DNA from: Blasia pusilla
Taxonomy: Eukaryota > Marchantiophyta > Marchantiopsida > Blasiales
Reading direction: 5' to 3'
DNA length: 64,000 bases
Assembly (NCBI GenBank): GCA_050084515.1
Contig: CM114273.1
Span: 930,001 to 994,000 of the forward strand
Shown in pieces: positions 59,357 to 64,000 of the stretch. The notes beneath the pieces were generated by a model. That model did not search any database and was not told the origin of the DNA. It saw only the letters and a program-made list of their open reading frames with translations. Made by a program: the position numbers and the translations under genes. Position 1 is the stretch's first letter; each line of letters opens with the position of its first letter.

Positions 59357-60989
59357 ATGTGAGAGGGGCACGAGGGTCATCACGGAGTCCGTTCGGGACT
59401 TTGAGAGGCGAGGTGGTGAACCCGAGAGTAGCTCTAGAGGTTTTACGCGGAGTGGCACGAGGTTCCGAGGGTCTCCACGTGAGGGACCACCTCGACCTCC
59501 TTCTGTGTCATCGTCAGACAAGGGGGAGGGTGTAGAGGAGTTTGTGAGCACATCGCCACACGTTGTGAGTGGTCCTACCAGTTGGGCGTACGAGATGGAC
59601 GACCGGGGTAGAGGACCGCGTAGGTTTTCAGGTGCAGTAGGCACGATTGAGTTGCACAATTTTATAGCAGAGTTTAGGAGTTGGTGCGACTCCTAGGGGG
59701 CCAGGAACTCTAGAGAGTTCAACCCATTTACAGCATGGAACGGTATGTTCCAGCATTCACAGGGGGCGCCCATGGACGATTACCATGAGTTCTCTCAGAG
59801 ATATGCATGTGAGATTGAGGCGTGGAGGCTCGACTATGACCCACATTATGTGTCATGGACGGAGCCGTTCCCAGATGAGGAGGAGGAGTCAAGAGAGGCT
59901 ACTTCCTCTTCCGCTAGTGACGTTTTAGGAGGAGTCACTCGCACGGGAGCAGTTGCATCGTCTAGTCGGGTTCGTCCAAGGTTCAACCCTGTGGTTGAGT
60001 TCTTTGCTGAGTTGAGGGCGAGCTACCAGGGGGTACGGACGGAGAAGTTGCGGAGCATCCACGACTTCCAGAGGCGCCTAGGTGAGAGTTTGCGTGAGGC
60101 TTACACTCGCTTGCGCCGGTTGATCAACGTCACTCAGGGGGTGACAGAGGCTCAGGCTATCCAGTCATGGTACGCGATGCTGGATCGGACCCTCCGAACA
60201 CGGGTGCGGGAGGGGGTGCTTCTTATGAACACCTCCCCTACGTTGAGAGATGTTTTTAGGACCGCCGAGAACATTGAGTGCAACATGGCGGAGGAGAGCG
60301 TAGCCACCATGGGTTCTGGGCGAGAGCAGTCACGATTGTCTACATCACTTGTGCAGCAACGTGGACTCCGAGATAGGTTGACTGTGGCACCACGAGCTCA
60401 AGGAGGATACCGTGAGGCCGTGCCACAGAGACCTGCGCCTTCATATGCGGCTCAGCAACAATGACCTACTATTACTTGTTGGTCATGTGGTGGAGCCCAT
60501 CATCAGCGCGATTGCACTCGTCGGGTCATGGGCGTGTGCCTCAAAGATGGAGGAGGAGATGGTGTGCACCAGGAGGTTATCGGTGTGACTATTGTGAGAG
60601 GTATGGTCATACACGCGCCAGTGTTTGATTTATATCTGAGTTACGTCCGGACCGAGGGCCGAGAGAGGGCACCAGATCGAGTAGCCGGTCCGGGTGGGCC
60701 TAGAGATCGTGCACCAGGTGGTCCCGTTGGGGGACGAGGAGCTGGAGTTGCCCGACAGGGTGGTGGAGCTGCCCAAGGAGGAAGTAGAGTACCACCACCT
60801 AGACGCGCCGAGGGAGATGCCGGACGTGAGGTGGGATGGTCGCTCGATATCAGCAGCTCTGAGGAGCGGATTGCCGCTATGGCTATGGCATTGAGGTTAC
60901 CCGATGCCGGATACGTGGCATCGACATCATATGGAGCAGCCAGAGATCTGGAGGATCCTGGATGGATGTGCGGGGTTGCCCAGATGTAG
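59357..60989 (+). pseudogene. Ty3/gypsy gag with zinc knuckle, interrupted by stops
   Basis: One reading frame runs from about 59357 to 60989, broken by TAG at 59694-59696 and TGA at 60462-60464 and ended by TAG at 60987-60989. The retrotransposon-gag domain is at about 60045-60290 (SIHDFQRRLGESLREAYTRL, QSWYAMLDRTLRTRV). The knuckle CWSCGGAHHQRDC follows directly after the TGA, one residue shorter than canonical CX2CX4HX4C. A Gly/Arg/Pro-rich tail follows. The TGA could come from CGA and the TAGs from CAG by C-to-T change. Confidence 0.75.
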
Positions 60990-61093
60990 GCCACCGTAGT
61001 TGTGACGCGTGGAGCAGCCGCAGAGTTGGATCCACAGCGAGGGGAACCCAAAAGACAAACTAGGCTTCCTCAGTCTTTCACGTTGTCGAAGCG

Positions 61094-61716
61094 ATGAGGA
61101 CCCCATCGATGGGTCCTCATCAAAGTTCCTGGAGAGTTGGTAATGTTGTTGGTGTGCAGGCATGGAGGGCGATGGGAGAAGCAAGTGCGACGACTCCTAT
61201 TGTTGATGCTCAGGAGGGGCATGTGTCGAGCACGTTGTTGGGGGCGGCCACCGTTGTGTACCGCACTCCTTTATTTTCTGCTTCCGATGTTGTGACGTTG
61301 GGAGGTACGCCCGCCGGGGCTTTTCGGCTGGCCGCTTCACTATGTGAGCGGAGTTGGAGTTCCTGCATCACGTTCAGAGGTGATTGTAGAGGAGGTGATG
61401 GACCTGCCCTTGGAGCGGATGCTCGGGCCGTCCACGTCAGATTCATGGCAGGCTGCGGCTGCTTGGATGGCGGAGATGCCCGCTAGACCCGCGATAGAGA
61501 GTGCCATGGCTTCTCCTGGTGTTGTGTTGCTGGATAACCGAGGAGAGGTCTTCCAGTTGGTGAGTCTTGGAGGTAGAGCTTTTAGTCCGCAGCGCGTCTT
61601 GTTGGATTCAGGAGCGGAACCCTTGATGTTGGGGAAAGCGTCATTCAGAGGATTGGGCTTGACGAGAGCCGATGTGGAGTGTTGTCCATTTCGGATATAG
61701 AGCGTGACGGGTCTGA
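61094..61716 (+). pseudogene. Ty3/gypsy aspartic protease region, frame-shifted
   Basis: Two overlapping frames are used: 61094-61486, then 61344-61700. The second contains LVSLGGRAFSPQRVLLDSGA with catalytic DSGA at 61605-61616, then LMLGKASFRGLGLTRADVE, a retropepsin of the gypsy type. The frame ends with TAG at 61698-61700, and the methyltransferase frame opens at 61717. At least two frame changes separate gag, protease and methyltransferase. Confidence 0.7.
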
Positions 61717-61773
61717 GGAACCCGAGGTAGCAGGGAGTGCTACGATGACACCCTTGGATACCACACCCATTGT

Positions 61774-62757
61774 GTGGTGTACCCGGAGGAGGATATTCGA
61801 GTGTTAGATCTCTTTGGAGGGATTAGCACCGGGTTAGCTGCTGTTTTGCAGGCAGGAGTGCGAGTACAGCAGTACCTATATGTGGAGAGTAATGATGTTG
61901 CGAGGCGCGTCTCACTACAACATGTGGCGCAATTACGCCTACATTTTCCCGACTTATTGTCTGCGTCTGCAGTACAGGGGTACCAGAGTTCCCTACCGAG
62001 GGATATTTTGTTGTTGGGGGCGCAAGAATTAGAGCGGGTAGGGACCATTGATTTGGTCATTGCCTGTTGGCCATGTCAGGGCCAATCGAGTGCTGGACGA
62101 GGCAGCGGGTTGGTTGACACTCGGTCCAGGTTGTTTTGGGAGATGTTGAGGGTCTTACGGCAGTTGCAGGAGCACCAGTCTCGTTCTCCAGCCTACATTC
62201 TAGAGAATGTGCCAATCTTGGGAGACTCCAGGTCACGGGTCGTGACGAGTGCTCATCAGATGCGTGCCTGGATCGGCCCAGCAGTGTTCTTGGATGCGGC
62301 GAGTGTAGGTTCTAGAGCCCATTGCCCGCGTCTATTGTGGACCAACTTGGTGCCCCATGCGGTGTTATGGAGGGCGTATGCGAGAGTGGAGCGCCCCTCC
62401 CCTTTGTTAGTGGATTCCATTCTGGATCCAGGTCGTCGATCACATGCAGTGAGGCACGATGATCGACCACCGCTGACTGTGGTCAACAGGGTAGGCAGGC
62501 CGCGGGCAGCCTTGCCCACGTTTGTGAGTTTTCCCGCTTCTTATGCATACAAGGAGGCCGGTCCTGGCTTGGTTTGGGATGACCAGGTTCAGCGGTTGGT
62601 GGAGCCCAACGCCGACGAGAGAGAGCGAGCGATGGGATTTCCCACAGGAGTGACGGCAGTACCATCAGTGTCAGAGGCATCACGACGCCATGTCTTGGGT
62701 CAGGCGATGGACGTGAACTGCTTGACATGGATCCTCAGCTTGGGAGTGGCTGAGTAG
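61774..62757 (+). CDS. C5-cytosine DNA methyltransferase carried by the Ty3/gypsy element
   Basis: An uninterrupted frame (open from 61717; 327 codons counted from GTG 61774, no early ATG) contains a whole C5-methyltransferase domain in the classical order. Motif I is VLDLFGGISTG (residues 10-20), motif II VESND (38), and motif IV DLVIACWPCQG with the catalytic Cys101 (62074-62076). Then come SRLFWEMLRVL, motif VI ENV (144-146), motif VIII-like RAHCPRLLW (181-189), a variable target-recognition region, ERERAMGFPTG (282-292) and motif X-like HVLGQAMDVNCLTWIL. SRLFWE, the RAHCPR(L)W block and MGFPTG resemble DNMT3-type more than MET1/DNMT1-type enzymes. It probably methylates cytosines at C5 using SAM. 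It lies between protease and RT and ends with TAG. Possibly expressed as part of the polyprotein by frameshift. Confidence 0.85.
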   Translation: MVYPEEDIRVLDLFGGISTGLAAVLQAGVRVQQYLYVESNDVARRVSLQHVAQLRLHFPDLLSASAVQGYQSSLPRDILLLGAQELERVGTIDLVIACWPCQGQSSAGRGSGLVDTRSRLFWEMLRVLRQLQEHQSRSPAYILENVPILGDSRSRVVTSAHQMRAWIGPAVFLDAASVGSRAHCPRLLWTNLVPHAVLWRAYARVERPSPLLVDSILDPGRRSHAVRHDDRPPLTVVNRVGRPRAALPTFVSFPASYAYKEAGPGLVWDDQVQRLVEPNADERERAMGFPTGVTAVPSVSEASRRHVLGQAMDVNCLTWILSLGVAE

Positions 62758-63080
62758 CATCGTATGAGATCGCGACAGATCACAGCGGTTGCGTTGGTGA
62801 GCCCCATGCCTACCGAGACGGTGGAGGTAGTGGCTGGGGGCGAGACCCGAGGAGATCTACGCACCAGGGGAGATCGGGAGAGACACCCTTGGACTTCTTG
62901 GGATGTTTTGAAGGTACACAAGGAGATGATAGCCACAACATCGAGCGTGGTTTCGGGCACTACGCGTGGAGGAGATCAGAGTTTGCAGTTGGCTGCAGGA
63001 GAGCGACCAATGTTGTTGTTCGAGACGGGGTTGCACCATAGCAACCACCGATACCCGCGCCGAAGAGTCCTACCGTAGTC
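62758..63080 (+). other. Linker between methyltransferase and reverse transcriptase
   Basis: The methyltransferase frame reopens directly after its TAG for another 107 codons (to 63078) with no recognised domain. The RT frame then starts in another phase at 63081. Confidence 0.5.
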
Positions 63081-64000
63081 ATGATGGAGACTTGGGAGCC
63101 AGATATGGGCCCTAAGTTGACAGGAAGAGAGCGATGCCGGATACATCAGTTCCTCAGGAGTTATAGGAGCTGCTTTGCATTTAACATGGAGGATTTGGGT
63201 ACGTTGAAGGGACCCGGGATTCGCATTGAGTTGTCGAGTGATATGCCGATCTTCCGACGACCCTACAGGTACAATGATATGGAGAGGGCTCTGATTCTGA
63301 GTAGGAGCCATGACTTGGTCAGAGCAGGACTAGTGGAGATGTCGCATGGGGAGTATGCATCTGCCACTGTCATGCCCGCCAAGAAGGATGTGCATGGCAA
63401 GTGGACGGATAGGCGGATGTGTGGGGATTACGGACCTATCAATCGGCAGACAAAGTCCGATAGGTATGCCATGCCCACCCCTGAGGAGATCTTTGATGCG
63501 ATTGGTCACGCAAAGGTCTTCAGTTCATTGGATTTTTGAGCCGGATACCATCAGCTGCCTATCAGATTGGAGGACAGGCAGAAAACGGCATTTTGGGGCA
63601 TCGATCCTCACGGGAAGGATTGTTTGTACCAATGGCGGTTCTTACCATTTGGGTTAAAGAACGCCCCGGCTGAGTTTCAGAGGGTCATGGATAGGATCTT
63701 GGCTGGTCTGGATTTTGCTAGGTGTTACATTGATGACATCGTAGTCTTTAGCGCCACGGTTGAGGAGCATGAGCAACATCTAGAGGAGGTGTTTCGACGA
63801 TTGCAATTACATGGGCTGAAGCTACATCCAGGCAAGTGCAAGTTCTTCTACGACCACATTGAGTACTTGGGTCATACGATATACCCAGGGGGCCTTGGTG
63901 TTCAGCAGACGAAGGTAGAGGCTATCTCACACATTCCACGCCCTACAAATGTGAGCCGTGTTCGCGCATTCATGGGATTGGCGAACTTCTATCGGCGATA
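63081..64000 (+). pseudogene. Ty3/gypsy reverse transcriptase, 5' part, one nonsense codon
   Basis: The frame contains IRIELSSDMPIFRRPYRYN, GLVEMSHGEYASATVMPAKK, RRMCGDYGPINRQT, YAMPTPEEIFDAIGHAKVFSSLDF, TGA at 63537-63539, then AGYHQLPI, KTAFWGIDP, RFLPFGLKNAPAEFQRVMD, catalytic YIDD (63726-63737), and HIEYLGHTIYPGGL. It is cut at the window end before RNase H and integrase. The TGA stands where most elements have Arg or Lys before (A/S)GYHQ, so CGA-to-TGA is likely. Confidence 0.85.

Larger units (their letters stand above)
59357..64000 (+). mobile_element. Ty3/gypsy LTR retrotransposon with DNA methyltransferase (partial)
   Basis: Domain order is gag, zinc knuckle, protease, C5-methyltransferase, RT. 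This marks a Ty3/gypsy-type element with an added enzyme domain. The 5' LTR probably lies within 57.4-59.3 kb but is undefined. RNase H, integrase and the 3' LTR would be beyond 64 kb. Confidence 0.85.

Overview
The window is plant nuclear DNA. It has GT-AG introns, two well-conserved split housekeeping genes, long AT-rich gene-poor stretches, and remnants of many transposon classes (Ty3/gypsy, non-LTR, MULE, Helitron-like, foldback). A betaine-lipid-synthase fragment and a cytosine methyltransferase inside a Ty3/gypsy element point to a seed-free land plant (bryophyte, lycophyte or fern) or a streptophyte alga. I cannot name the species.

Layout. At 1-13.4 kb the sequence is mostly AT-rich, with a GC-rich island at about 1.94-2.66 kb. 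Two broken gene pieces lie at 4.2-5.1 kb (betaine-lipid synthase-like; SMP-30/regucalcin-like), and three related LTR-type repeats at 7.2-12.1 kb. At 13.7-20.6 kb there is a divergent pair: a secreted-type amidohydrolase on minus (2 exons) and mitochondrial ATP10, the F1Fo ATP synthase assembly factor, on plus (7 exons). They share a promoter of about 350 bp with three CACGTG boxes. At 20.6-37.6 kb no intact gene is visible. This part holds a decayed MULE transposase with a SWIM zinc finger (28.2-29.4 kb), a degenerate repeat-protein ORF (31-32.3 kb), Helitron-like elements, and a dispersed motif resembling TGGAATGGTTTCCA. Cytosolic-type methionyl-tRNA synthetase lies at 39.06-47.23 kb: 17 exons, all joined in frame, 822 aa. 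At 47.3-55.8 kb there are tandem repeats, a TIR foldback element, Helitron-like elements, and a GC-rich stretch with one doubtful minus ORF.

At 55.8-57.3 kb is the 3' half of a non-LTR retrotransposon on minus, with a restriction-like endonuclease signature. From about 57.4 kb to the window end is a Ty3/gypsy retrotransposon on plus. Its order is gag, aspartic protease, C5-cytosine DNA methyltransferase, then reverse transcriptase, which runs off the edge. Gag, protease and RT carry stops or frame changes, while the methyltransferase frame is open with all key motifs. This methyltransferase-carrying retrotransposon is the standout of the window. A mobile element that encodes its own DNA methyltransferase could alter its own silencing or that of the host.
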